Of a stretch of DNA of 41,616 bases, positions 1 through 10,365 are shown in pieces (the first letter of the stretch is position 1; each line of letters begins with the position of its first letter). The notes under the pieces were generated by a model. It did no database searches and was not told the DNA's origin. It saw nothing but the letters and a program-made list of their open reading frames with translations. Position numbers and translations under genes: made by a program. The stretch spans positions 2,651-44,266 of the forward strand of contig JADHZB010000966.1 of the NCBI GenBank assembly GCA_015657535.1, in the 5' to 3' direction. The stretch is from Nephromyces sp. MM_2019 (lineage: Eukaryota; Apicomplexa; Aconoidasida; Nephromycida).

Positions 1-90
<90 letters not shown>
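1..90. repeat. (CA)n microsatellite at the left edge
   Basis: An uninterrupted CA dinucleotide tract of about 45 units opens the window and is cut by the window edge. It is the same class of tract that recurs through the left half of the window. It has no telomere-like hexamer or heptamer structure. Confidence 0.97.
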
Positions 91-92
<2 letters not shown>

Positions 93-560
93 ACCATAAT
101 ACGCCTTAATGCATTAGCTAAACTAATTTCTGCATTGTAAAGTGTGAACTCCACACAGTCCTTTGAAAAATTTGTTATTTCAATGTAAATTCCTCGTCCA
201 AATTCGTCGGCCATTTTACACACACACAAATTTTGTATATATATCAACACCAATTTGGATGTGTGTGTGTGTGTTAACAAGGTTATTAATAGATGGATGT
301 ATATATATATATATATATATATATACAAGGTTAAAAGTAGATGGATGTGTGTGTGTGTGTGTTAACAAGGTTATTAATAGATGGATGTGTATGTATATAT
401 ATATATATACAAGGTTAAAAGTAGATGGATGTGTGTGTGTGTGTGTGTGTGTATTGATAAGGTTAGTAGTAGAAGTATGTGTGTGAGTGAGAGAAAATAT
501 TTATTGTTATCTATATATATATAAATATATAGTCATGTGTAAGAGGTTAGTGTGTGTATG

Positions 561-597
<37 letters not shown>

Positions 598-1390
598 TAT
601 GTGTATAAGATTGAGTGTATGGGTGTGACTATATATATAAGCATGTGTATATGATGTAGGGTGTGTGTAAAGGTATGATGAAAAATGTGTGTGTGTGTGT
701 GTGTATGTGTAAGAGCGTTATATATAAGCTTAGGGAGTTTGGTGTGTTATATGTAGTATGGTGTGTGTGTAGAGATAAATCTGATAAGGAATAAATTTAT
801 AGTTTCATGTTTATATAAAAAAAATTAATTCATCGATATGTACACACAAAAATGAAATGTGTGTGTAGTTCAGTATATATCTAAGGGTATATGTGTGTGT
901 GTGATGAGTATGTGTGAAGATTTGTATATGTGTGAAGATATGTGAATGTGTGTGAGGTTATGTAGTTGTATATGAGGTAATATGAATATGTGTGTGAGGA
1001 TATATGAATGTGTGTGTAAGGGTATATGTATATTTGTTATTATATATATGTGGGTGTGTAATTTTATGTGGGTATGTGTGTGTGTAATTTGATTGGCAAT
1101 GTATGTTTATGTGTGTGTATTGAGGTCTATGATTATAAGAGAGTGTGTAGTACTAAGGTCTAAATATATATATATTTGTTTGTTAGGGTATGTGTGTGTG
1201 TGCGTTTGTTATGTACAATCAAAAGGGAGTGTGTGGATTTATGTATGTAAGTTTAATGTGTGTAAATGATTGTGTGTAGAAATAGTTAATAAAATTTAAT
1301 TTATTTAAATGGTTTAATGGACTTCCAAACCAACAATATTATGTGTGTGTGTGAATTTATACCAAAATGTATTACTAGACTCCAAGGTGG
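91..1390. other. Intergenic, TG/TA-rich, no gene seen
   Basis: This stretch alternates short TG runs, TA runs and AT-rich filler. Between 240 and 450 a unit containing 'aaggtta..agtagatggatgtgtg' recurs about four times, each copy separated by TG or TA runs. The open frames here encode only Cys-Val, Tyr-Ile and similar translations of the repeats. I find no exon with ordinary codon variety or credible splice borders. Confidence 0.75.
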
Positions 1391-1790
1391 GTGTGTGTGT
1401 GTGTGTGTGGCATGGGTATCTGTAGTGTGTTGTTATTTGGGTGTGTGTGTGTTTTATTTGGGTGTGTATGTGTTTTATTTGGGTGTGTGTGTGTTTTATT
1501 TGGGTATGTGTGTGTTTTATTTGGGTGTGTGTGTGTTGTTTGGGTGTGTGTGTGTTGTTTGGGTGTGTGTGTGTTGTTTGGGTGTGTCTGTGTTGTTTGG
1601 GTGTGTGTGTGTTTTATTTGGGTGTGTGTGTGTGCTGTTTGGGTGTGTGTGTGTGTTGTTTGGGTGTGTGTGTGTTATTTAGGTGTGTGTGTGTGTTGTT
1701 TGGGTGTGTGTGTGTTGTTTGGGCGTGTGTGTGTTGTTTGGGTGTGTATGTGTTTGTTATTTGGGTGTGTGTGTGTTTTATTTGAGTGTA
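1391..1790. repeat. Minisatellite, about 20-bp TG-rich unit
   Basis: About twenty tandem copies of a 19-21 bp unit of the form TGTGTGTGTGTT(GT/TA)TTTGGG. Copy length varies through slippage in the TG part. Several overlapping frames stay open across it only because the unit has no stop codon. The translations (CVCVLFG and similar) are not a credible protein. Confidence 0.93.
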
Positions 1791-1925
1791 TATAATTTGG
1801 GAGTGAGTGTGTGTGTTACTTTGATATGTGTAGCCTTGTTAAGCCTTATAAATTACATCAATACTAACTTTTAAATTAAAGCCTTTACATACACACATAA
1901 ATTCGTACATATTAATAACACATTC

Positions 1926-2110
1926 ACACACATTTGTAACACTCTTACACACACATTTGTTACACTCTTACACACACACTCTTACACACACATTTGTAAC
2001 ACTCTTACACACACATTTGTAACACTCTTACACACACATTTGTTACACTCTTACACACACATTTGTTACACTCTTACACACACATTTGTTACATTCTTAC
2101 ACATACATAT
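1926..2110. repeat. Minisatellite, 23-bp unit
   Basis: Tandem copies of a 23-bp unit (CATTTGTAACACTCTTACACACA, with TTAC/TAAC variants). Copies begin near 1931, 1954, 1991, 2014, 2037, 2060 and 2083. One interval is 37 bp because a shortened copy is inserted. It lies about 280 bp left of the bacterial-like segment. Confidence 0.93.
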
Positions 2111-2393
2111 TAAACACAATTATATAGAGTGTTTATTACTATCAATGATACACTTATAAAACATATATATATAAGTTTACAAACAAAAAATACTCAAAAA
2201 TCTCACACACAATATAATAATGAATTACACACACACATACACACACACACACACATTTAATAAACATTTAATAAACATTTGATTAATTAGTTTGTAAAAA
2301 ATGCTTAATTATTATAGAATTCTGAGTTGATTATCTCGATTTTAAAAGTCCTAAAAGATCATTTTTTGAATTCAAATAAAAAGAGGATCCACT
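2111..2393. other. Junction zone between host repeats and bacterial-like island
   Basis: The last CA tract on this side is at about 2227-2255. It is followed by three TTAATAAACATT-like copies (about 2256-2285) and then AT-rich DNA without CA runs. A purine-rich AGAGGA lies 6 bases before the ATG at 2394 and resembles a Shine-Dalgarno site. The change from CA-repeat DNA to bacterial-like coding DNA therefore falls at roughly 2260-2340. No obvious direct repeat marks an insertion point. Confidence 0.5.
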
Positions 2394-3510
2394 ATGGATA
2401 ATATTTTCGGAAAAAAAATAAATAATAGCTCAGAAAAAAGAGAGAGCATAACATCTAGAAGCAATGGGTCTAATAATGATGAAAATTTAAGTGATAGTAC
2501 CAAAACTCCAGAATTTTTACCTGAGCAAGATTCAATTACACCAGATTTAGAATTATTTTCCTTAGAAAATAAAGAAAAACACAAAATTAGCAAGGAAAAG
2601 TACGAACTGGTTCAAACAAACCATATTCTTAAAATACCTAGAAAGCAATTTATCTGAACATGTTATTAATATTTTGAGAAGTTTGCCTACAGTATTTGAA
2701 GAATTAAAGAACCTTTATGTAAGTAAAAATGAAATACCAGTAGAACCGGATTCCTTAAGCCAACAAGTAGTTATTAACTTGGATCATGACTCTACCATGC
2801 TTTTTTTAGACTTAGACTGTATAAAAATTTCTGAATATGCAAAAGATCCTGTAATAGATGTTCTTTTCTCAGCAAATTACCTAGAGGATGTTTAAGTAGA
2901 GAAAAAGATACTAATAGAAATCAAATTACCCGAATGGGTTTTGTAAGAATGGGTAAGTGAGCTGATGCGTTCAGAAGATTTAGGCATGCTTAAAAATATG
3001 TTCAAAAGTATCAATAAGCCAACAGATTTGGAGAGTTGTTTATATGAAGCGTCCAGATTCAATAATTTAGAAGCATTCAAATTTGTTTTAGGTTATCTAG
3101 AGGCAGAGAGTAATTTTATTACAGATAATCACCAAGAAATATTCGATTGTGCTAGCGCCATGATGTATGATGAAGAGTTTTGTTATTTTCGTCCTGAATT
3201 TTTTACATTTATTGCTAGAGAACTTAGAGAATCTTTTGGAATAAAAACCGCTTTGAAAGAATGTATTAGGGGTTCAATAGATTTCGGAGGATACCATTGT
3301 TCCAAATATGATTTTTTCTCTGCAGTGTTGTTAGCTTTTCCTGAGATCAAAATTTCCCCAAAAGAAGTGTTAACAAAGCTTAGAAATGAAGAGCATTTCT
3401 ATTTAGCCGATGATGAATAAGGGCAATTAGGCATCCTAGATGAAACTAATACTGAAAAATGTATAGGAGAAATACTCAAAGAAGAAGGAATTGAAGATTT
3501 TTAGGCAATT
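2394..3510 (+). pseudogene. Decayed bacterial-type gene (several stops, one frameshift)
   Basis: I read a protein-like frame from ATG 2394, preceded by a Shine-Dalgarno-like AGAGGA. It shifts by one frame near 2610-2625, then continues in one frame to about 3510 with in-frame stops at 2893 (TAA), 2944 (TAA), 3418 (TAA), 3502 (TAG) and 3508 (TGA). Between the stops the translation keeps normal composition: charged N-terminal region, then helical stretches rich in Leu, Glu and Phe (for example the part starting SEDLGMLKNMFKS at 2971). Those helices resemble helical-repeat proteins, but no repeat consensus is clear. There are no introns or His-Thr runs, unlike the eukaryotic genes nearby. It may be the N-terminal half of the deaminase-like gene that follows, or a separate upstream gene of the same operon. 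Function not recognised. Confidence 0.65.
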
Positions 3511-4412
3511 TGATCAGGATGGAGTTTAATTTTTATCACATTTTGAAAAATCTTGATACAATATATAGGCTTGATGGTCAAAATAATTCTCTTTATGCGA
3601 TGAACTATGCTAAGTGTTTTCCAAGAAACGAAGATCAACAAAACTTAGACAGGCTAGCAAGATTACTTACAGATAGTTATCAGGACGGTACCAAAGGAAA
3701 TATTTGTACTGCTCTTTGTATTAATAAGGGTCAATTGATTATTGCAAATCATGATGGGAAGTATGAACACAATAGAAACAGTTATTTTGCAAAGGATTTT
3801 TTAAAAAATTTAAAAAATTGCGATGCTAGTGTTCAAGATGCTTCTGATGCTGAAAATTTTTTTTAAAAAAAATGTTTTAAAAAACTCAAAGATTATGGAA
3901 ATAGGTTACAACAATTTCGAAATATAAGACAACCGCTATCGCTTATAAAACTACAAGAAGAGATTAATATTGAGGATTATAACAAAATATCTAATTTATA
4001 TGAATCGAATGTTAATCTCAGACTAAAAGAAAAAAAATTTCTGGAGGAAATTTTAGAACCAGTAAATGATTTCAGAAAGGTAAAAGAATATTTGGTCAGT
4101 CACCAGTCATTCCGAGAGATTATTAATGATCCAAGTAGGCATAAATTTATAGAAGCAAAAGATTTAGCTACAGAGCAATATGCACTAGAACAAGCCAAGG
4201 ATCTTCACGCTGAAATTAAGATTGCTAAATATCTAGAAATAAATAATCCTCAAGGTATCACCAGCAATATAGATTTGGGTATTAATAAACTTTCCTGCGC
4301 TGGATGTTATGCTCTTATAAAGGCTATTGAAGATGTAAGGGGAATAAAATTTAACATTCCTGGAACACACTCTCAACCTTTCAGATATAAGGAAGATATA
4401 CATCTTGAATGA
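3510..4412 (+). pseudogene. Deaminase-like gene (possibly OTT_1508-like), interrupted by one in-frame TAA
   Basis: Two adjoining open stretches (to 3866 and from 3867) are in the same frame, separated only by TAA at 3864-3866 beside a T8/A8 homopolymer. The first part has a strand-like GNICTALCINKGQLIIA, resembling the first strands of the cytidine-deaminase-like fold. The second part has LHAEIKI followed 30-odd residues later by LSCAGCYAL. An H-A-E motif plus C-x2-C is the zinc-binding and catalytic signature of that superfamily. In the OTT_1508-like branch, known from Orientia, other bacteria and fungi, the same order occurs (assignment from memory of the family). Some members act on nucleic acids or serve as effectors; substrate and activity here are unknown. 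The TGA at 4410-4412 overlaps the next ATG as ATGA, a bacterial operon habit. Start uncertain: ATG 3519 is possible. Confidence 0.6.
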
Positions 4413-4810
4413 GTCGAGATATTATTCAGAGAGACTCTAAACATCTTCAGTTGAAACGGTTTCAGTCTGTTACGCACAACACTAATCCAGAGATTCAGAC
4501 AAGTCTAAGGAGCAGTCAAACAAATAGTAGAGAATTTTTCCTATTAAACACGCAAAGTGTAATAAATGAACAAAATCCCCAACAAACACCAAGAAGTGAA
4601 GCTATTCTTGTAACTGATAGTGGAATATATAATAGACATCACGACAATCAGAAAGAGAATTTCAAAATATTAGAAAGGATAAGTCCTAGTACTACTCACA
4701 GATTTGGACAGATTTCATCAATACTAAAAGATATTACTAATAGAAATCAATCTTATGTGCTACCCCCTCGACAACCTAGCAATACCCCTGATGTTCTAAA
4801 AGTGCATTAA
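4409..4810 (+). CDS. Hypothetical protein, 133 aa, overlapping the deaminase-like gene
   Basis: This intact 133-residue frame starts at the ATG inside the ATGA overlap with the preceding gene, which suggests translational coupling in a bacterial ancestor. Composition is rich in Ser, Asn, Gln and Arg, with no hydrophobic segment and no recognisable domain, so the product is probably disordered. It could equally be the displaced C-terminal end of the upstream protein. Its TAA (4808-4810) overlaps the stop of the convergent replication gene by two bases, so the two frames meet with no spacer. No intron signals and no CA-run expansions are visible. Function not recognised. Confidence 0.5.
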   Translation: MSRDIIQRDSKHLQLKRFQSVTHNTNPEIQTSLRSSQTNSREFFLLNTQSVINEQNPQQTPRSEAILVTDSGIYNRHHDNQKENFKILERISPSTTHRFGQISSILKDITNRNQSYVLPPRQPSNTPDVLKVH

Positions 4811-5805
4811 AATATAAACATATTTTTTATTTTTTGCCAAAAAGACTTTCTCTTTTGGGGAAAATTTTTTTCTATCTCTTTTTGGATTATTCCGACTATA
4901 TTGGAGGCAGTGGGGTATTCTATTTCTTTTTTGTTGGATTGGATTGTTTTTTTTATTGGTTCTGTAGATGTCTGTTCTTTAATTGGAGAGATGTCTTGGA
5001 AAGTAGTTTGCACTAATTTATCATCAGATACTGGCATTGACTCTAAATAAGGAATTTGTTTTAGAGGATCTTCTTGTAGGTTTTGTGCTCCTGGAGGAGT
5101 GAATTCGAATCTGATTTTTGCTATTTTTCTTCCTTCTTTTATTTCTGTAAATTTTAGATGAAGATTCTTGTGTATTTTATTTATTTCTGTACATGCGTGC
5201 GCTAATGTTTTTCTCTTAAAATTGAAATATCTACTGAGTCTTTTTCCTACTCCTAAAATTTTTCTTAATTTATCTACTGATATTACAATCCAAGCAGTTT
5301 TTTTGTGCTGAGCTATTAATTCATACAACCTGGTAGAGTAAATGTTTCCCAAATGAGAGATTTCTTTTAAGTGATAGGTAGTAAATTGCTTTTGAACTTC
5401 AGTGAGATATGGCAATATTTCTTCTGTAAATGTGACTTCTATTCTTCCTTGAGTCCCAATGTATTTCGCTTGAGAACATATATTTATTTTTGTGTAATTG
5501 GATTTACTTTCTTCATTCAAAGTTACTGGAGTTTTTAGTAATTGATCAATAGAAGTGCGTAAAATTTTGTAACAAACATTAGAGGGAATATGAAAATTGC
5601 CTGCAAACTCTTTTGCCTCTAGAGCAACTGTCCTTTTCTTTAGATTAGTGCTGTAGTAATTGGGGCTTTTGTAAAATTGTAGTTTTGCAACTAAAGTTAG
5701 AAAAATTTGGTAATTATTTAGAGAAAATCCCTGAAATGAAGCTAAATTCAAGTTATTTTCTTTAAAAACTGTTAAAGAGCTACATTTAGCAGGTTTTGGG
5801 TCCAT
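4807..5805 (-). CDS. Plasmid replication initiator, Rep_3 (RepB/RepE-like) family
   Basis: A full-length frame of 332 residues from ATG 5805 to TAA 4807. The frame stays open 23 codons further upstream, but those codons lie in host CA-repeat DNA, so I start at MDPKP. Residues about 25-110 fit the first winged helix (NYQIFLTLVAKL...). A middle segment has ILPYLTEVQKQFTTY, then IYSTRLYELIAQ, then a helix ending KLRKILGV and a YFNFKRKTLAHACTEIN stretch. That order is typical of the second winged helix of Rep_3 initiators, which bind plasmid-origin iterons and open the origin. The last 90 residues are a Lys/Glu/Gln-rich tail. Length agrees with the family (commonly 250-400 residues). No intron, stop or frameshift is seen. 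Upstream of the ATG, host CA repeats begin within about 25 bases, so a native bacterial promoter or iteron array is missing on this side. Confidence 0.88.
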   Translation of the reverse strand: MDPKPAKCSSLTVFKENNLNLASFQGFSLNNYQIFLTLVAKLQFYKSPNYYSTNLKKRTVALEAKEFAGNFHIPSNVCYKILRTSIDQLLKTPVTLNEESKSNYTKINICSQAKYIGTQGRIEVTFTEEILPYLTEVQKQFTTYHLKEISHLGNIYSTRLYELIAQHKKTAWIVISVDKLRKILGVGKRLSRYFNFKRKTLAHACTEINKIHKNLHLKFTEIKEGRKIAKIRFEFTPPGAQNLQEDPLKQIPYLESMPVSDDKLVQTTFQDISPIKEQTSTEPIKKTIQSNKKEIEYPTASNIVGIIQKEIEKNFPQKRKSFWQKIKNMFIF

Positions 5806-6355
5806 ACTTGGGTATAAATAAATCAGATTCACACACACATACATACTCATACCGCGCACACATTCCGTACACACACATTACACATACACATTTACAGACC
5901 TTACGTACACAAATTACACACAAATCAATTAAGCAGATTACACACATTACACACACACACACATATATATATTTGTATGTTTTTATTTTTAAATAATTTT
6001 GAAATATTTGTTAAATTAATAAAACATCAAGTTTGTGAATAATGTTGTAAATTTCGATAGATTATAGAATATGTGTTTGTGTGTGTATATATAATATATG
6101 TGTGTGTATATGTATAATGTGTAAGTATGTGTGAATGTGTGAAATTGTGATACCTGTGTGTATGTGTTTATGCGTATGTGTTGTGTGTGTATTATAATAT
6201 ATAATTTTATAAGTAAATGTGTGTGTGTTTATAATATATAAGTGTGTAAGTAAATGCGTGTGTGTGTGTATATTGTATGTAGCATATACTTGTGTATATA
6301 TATGTGTGTGTATATACATGTTTATTTGTAGGTGTGTGTAGGTATATGTTTTATG

Positions 6356-6388
<33 letters not shown>

Positions 6389-6419
6389 TGTAGTTAGATT
6401 GATAATATAAGTGTGTAAT
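5806..6419. other. Intergenic, CA/TA tracts
   Basis: Left part (5830-5965) is CA-rich and starts immediately upstream of the Rep reading frame. Right part (6060-6400) is TG/TA-rich and lies downstream of the SET gene stop, so it presumably carries that gene's 3' end. No iteron-like repeats suited to a Rep origin are visible; the repeats here are the genome-wide CA/TA kind. Confidence 0.6.
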
Positions 6420-8564
6420 TTACATAAATCCTGTACAACTATTTGTTTTACAATTACATTTTTCTCTTCCTGATGTTCCTTCTGACAAACTATTTTTACA
6501 CACAATTTGTAAGGCTATAAATGTGTGTATGTGTATGTGTATGTGTGTATGTGTGTGTGTGTGTGTGTATGTGTGTGTATGTGTGTGTGTATGTGTGTGT
6601 GTATGTGTGTGTGTGTATAATGTGTGTATGTGTTGTGTGTATGTGTATAATGTGTGTATGTGTATAATGTATGTGTATAATATGTGTGTGTGTTGTGTGT
6701 GTGTGTGTGTATGTGTGTGTGTGTATAATGTGTGTATGTGTATAATGTGTGTGTGTAGTGTGTATAATGTGTGTATAATGTGTGTGTGTATAATGTATGT
6801 GTGTGTAAATATTTATATAATTTACCGATAATTATAAAATAATTCTTCTCCACAGTGTATGTCACGAGTAGACACAATAATGATATGCCAGCCCATAGCC
6901 TCATTTTCAAAATCCTAGTTTATAAAAAATATATAACTTATTATTTACACATATACACACACACAAATTTATATACATACACACATGTATATAGTTTGTA
7001 TTGTTGAAATATGTATACACACATAATAAATGAATACCCAAAAATGTATATGAAAATAAGGTATAAAGAAAAAGTGATATGTATAACTTAAACACAATCG
7101 CACATGTATACACACACATACACATCATTACACACACATACACATCATTACACACACATACACATATATACACACACATACACATCATTACACACACATA
7201 CACATATATACACACACATACACATCATTACACACACATACACATCATTACACACACATACACATATATACACACACATACACATCATTACACACACATA
7301 CACATCATTACACAAACATACACATCATTACACACAATTGTAAACACATACACACCAATACACACATTTACTCACTCCTAAGTCTAAAGGTTTACAATTG
7401 GGCTCACAAGAGTGATTTATAAATCTGTGAAAAGTTGTGTGTGTAAATGTGTTTAACAAGATTAAGTGTGTGTGTGTGTGGTAAAATATATACACACAAT
7501 TTATTTACACACACACATACATACACACACAAAATTGCACAGTTAAAGCACAGAAATATCTTGAACACACACACACACAAACATACACACACACACGTTA
7601 TCAAAATATACCAAGCATATCTCATATGTTTTTAAACATGTGTTTACAGATATTTATGTGTGAACGTATCAAATTTTATTTATGTATTTATTAGTGTGTG
7701 TATACAAAAATGTGTATTAAGTGTGTGTGTAAATAAATTCATACAAACCGAGTTATATTTCCACATTGTGTAGCGTCTATAATATCACTATTTCCCAGTC
7801 GAAATAAATATGTACTTCCACCCATAGCATGTGTGTACAATTCCTCACTATAAATAATATATATTTCGTTATGAAATGTGTGTGTGTATGTGTGTGTGTA
7901 TGTGTATGTGTGTGTGTAAAGCTTATTTTGAGATGTGTCTATTTATGTGTTTTATTAGAGGTATGTATGTTTATGTAGTGTGTAGGCATTTTATGGTACG
8001 TGGCTTAGAATCCATTATCATCACACACACACACTAAACACACAGAATATATACACACACTCTACACACACATACACACAATATATACACACACTCTACA
8101 CATACACACACACAATATATACACACACACAATATATACACACACAGTACATACACACACACAGTACATACACACACACAGTACATACACACACACAGTA
8201 CATACACACACACAGTACATACACACACACAGTAGATACACACACACAGTACATACACACACACAGTACATACACACACACAATATATACACACACACAG
8301 TCCATACACACACACAGTACATACACACACACAGTACATACACACACACAGTACATACACACACACAGTACATACACACACACAGTACATACACACACAC
8401 AGTACATACATACACACAGTATATACACACACACAGTACATACACACACACAGTACATACACACACACAATATATACACACACTTTACACACACACATAC
8501 ACAGACACAATATATACACACACTTTACACACACACACACACACACAATATATATATACACACC

Positions 8565-8597
<33 letters not shown>

Positions 8598-9809
8598 ATA
8601 TATACTTTTTATCAGCAATGGCTTCCGATATAATTAGGCCTGTGTATTCGGCGATCCAACTACCACAGGGTATATCCTCAGCAGCAAATACACCAAATCT
8701 AAATGTGTGTGTGTGTATATATATAAATATGTGTGTGTGTGTATATATACAAATATGTGTGTGTGTGTATATATATAAATATGTGTGTGTGTGTATATAT
8801 ACAAATATGTGTGTGTGTGTATATATATAAATATGTGTATGTGTGTATATATATAAATATGTGTTTGTGTGTATATATATAAATATGTGTGTGTGTGTAT
8901 ATATACAATTATGTGTGTGTATATATATAAATATGTGTGTGTATATATATAAATATGTATGTGTATATATATAAATATGTGTGTGTATATATATAAATAT
9001 GTGTGTGTGTGTGTTTGATATGTGTAAACGTGTTTCTTTATCTTTTTGGAATGTATATCAGAAAAAAAAATTTATGTGTGTGTGTATATAGTTCCAATGA
9101 AAATAGATCACTTTTTATGTGCATGTGTGTGTGTGTAAATTAATTCATGTGTGTGTGTGTGTGTGTAAAATTTTACCCATGTACGTTGGAATATTCAAGC
9201 CTAGTCTCTCTATAATGAAATGAAAATTCAGGCCTTGAAATATCCAAATTTATACGACGTTTTTCTTCTAAATTGAAAGCTAAATGACCTAAATTTATAC
9301 ACACACACACACACATATGTACTTATATACACATGAATAATACTCACACAAATACACCTACACACATTACCATTGATATATATCTATATAAAAGTATAAG
9401 TTACACAGACCCCTCGAAAAAATTATATAAATACACACACTGTACACACAAAAAAACTCCCAAAATTTATACACACACTGTACACACAAAAAAGCTCCCA
9501 AAATTTATACACACTGTACACATAGAAAAACTCCCAAAATTTATACACACACTGTACACATAAAAAAATTCCCAAAATTTATACACACACACCATCTACA
9601 CACATTTCCTACTATATATATATATATATATATGTGCTACACACATTGTACACACAATTCTTAGTATATACACACACACACTATTTAAACTAACTTGACT
9701 GTCGTTTGCGATCATCGATGGCCTGGAAATCGTTTTTGACTAATTGGACGAATAAATCTTCACTTAACCTCCCATCAGACTATATATATATATATATAAA
9801 TATATATAA

Positions 9810-9842
<33 letters not shown>

Positions 9843-10019
9843 TGTATGTGTGTGTGTATGTGTGTATGTGTGTGTGAAATGTATAAATATATATATAATG
9901 ATATCTTACCTCAAGGTAGAAGGTGTTAGCACCTCTTGAAAAATTAAAAGCTGAAATGTGTGTAAATAGGAAAGATTAGAAATATACATAAAAGGTATGT
10001 ATATACATGTAAAATGAGT

Positions 10020-10051
<32 letters not shown>

Positions 10052-10327
10052 ACAGATTCTACACACACACATATATATATATAACAGATTCTACACACAC
10101 ACATATATATATATATATAACAGATTCTACACTACACACACACACACTACACACACACACACACTACACACACACACACACTACACACACACCTTTGTTA
10201 AATTTTTCAGGCGTTTTGTTGGATGTCTGATGAATATCAGTTAAACACTTTCCGCTCAAGGATATAGAAAACGGAGATAATATAACTTTATAGCCTATTA
10301 TTATACACACACACACACACACACATG

Positions 10328-10365
<38 letters not shown>

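Noticed and set aside
1..90. Left-edge CA tract considered as telomeric end
   Set aside because: Pure dinucleotide tract, the same as many internal ones, with no telomere repeat.
163..1874. Overlapping long frames translating to CVCVCV and VLFGCV
   Set aside because: They are open only because TG-based units lack stops. Composition and multi-frame openness show repeat translation, not protein.
7079..7381. Regular 20-bp repeats considered as a CRISPR array
   Set aside because: No unique spacers; units are contiguous simple-sequence repeats within an intron.
7940..8010. Exon-like MDSKPRTIKCLHTT on the minus strand
   Set aside because: The flanking SET exons join in phase without it, and it matches no part of a SET domain.
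8034..8561. Three overlapping minus-strand frames of 139-175 codons
   Set aside because: They fall wholly within a SET gene intron array and encode only Cys/Val/Tyr repeats.
9021..9110. Extra SET exon between 9,177 and 8,698 (acceptor AAAAAG at 9,111)
   Set aside because: It leads to an in-frame stop without a usable donor, and direct joining of the flanking exons yields the expected GFGVFA of the SET domain.
9690..9692. TAG taken as the end of a separate gene upstream of the SET domain
   Set aside because: A donor two bases earlier joins in phase to the exon at 9,288, and all further exons join to the SET domain. One gene is the simpler reading, though not proven.
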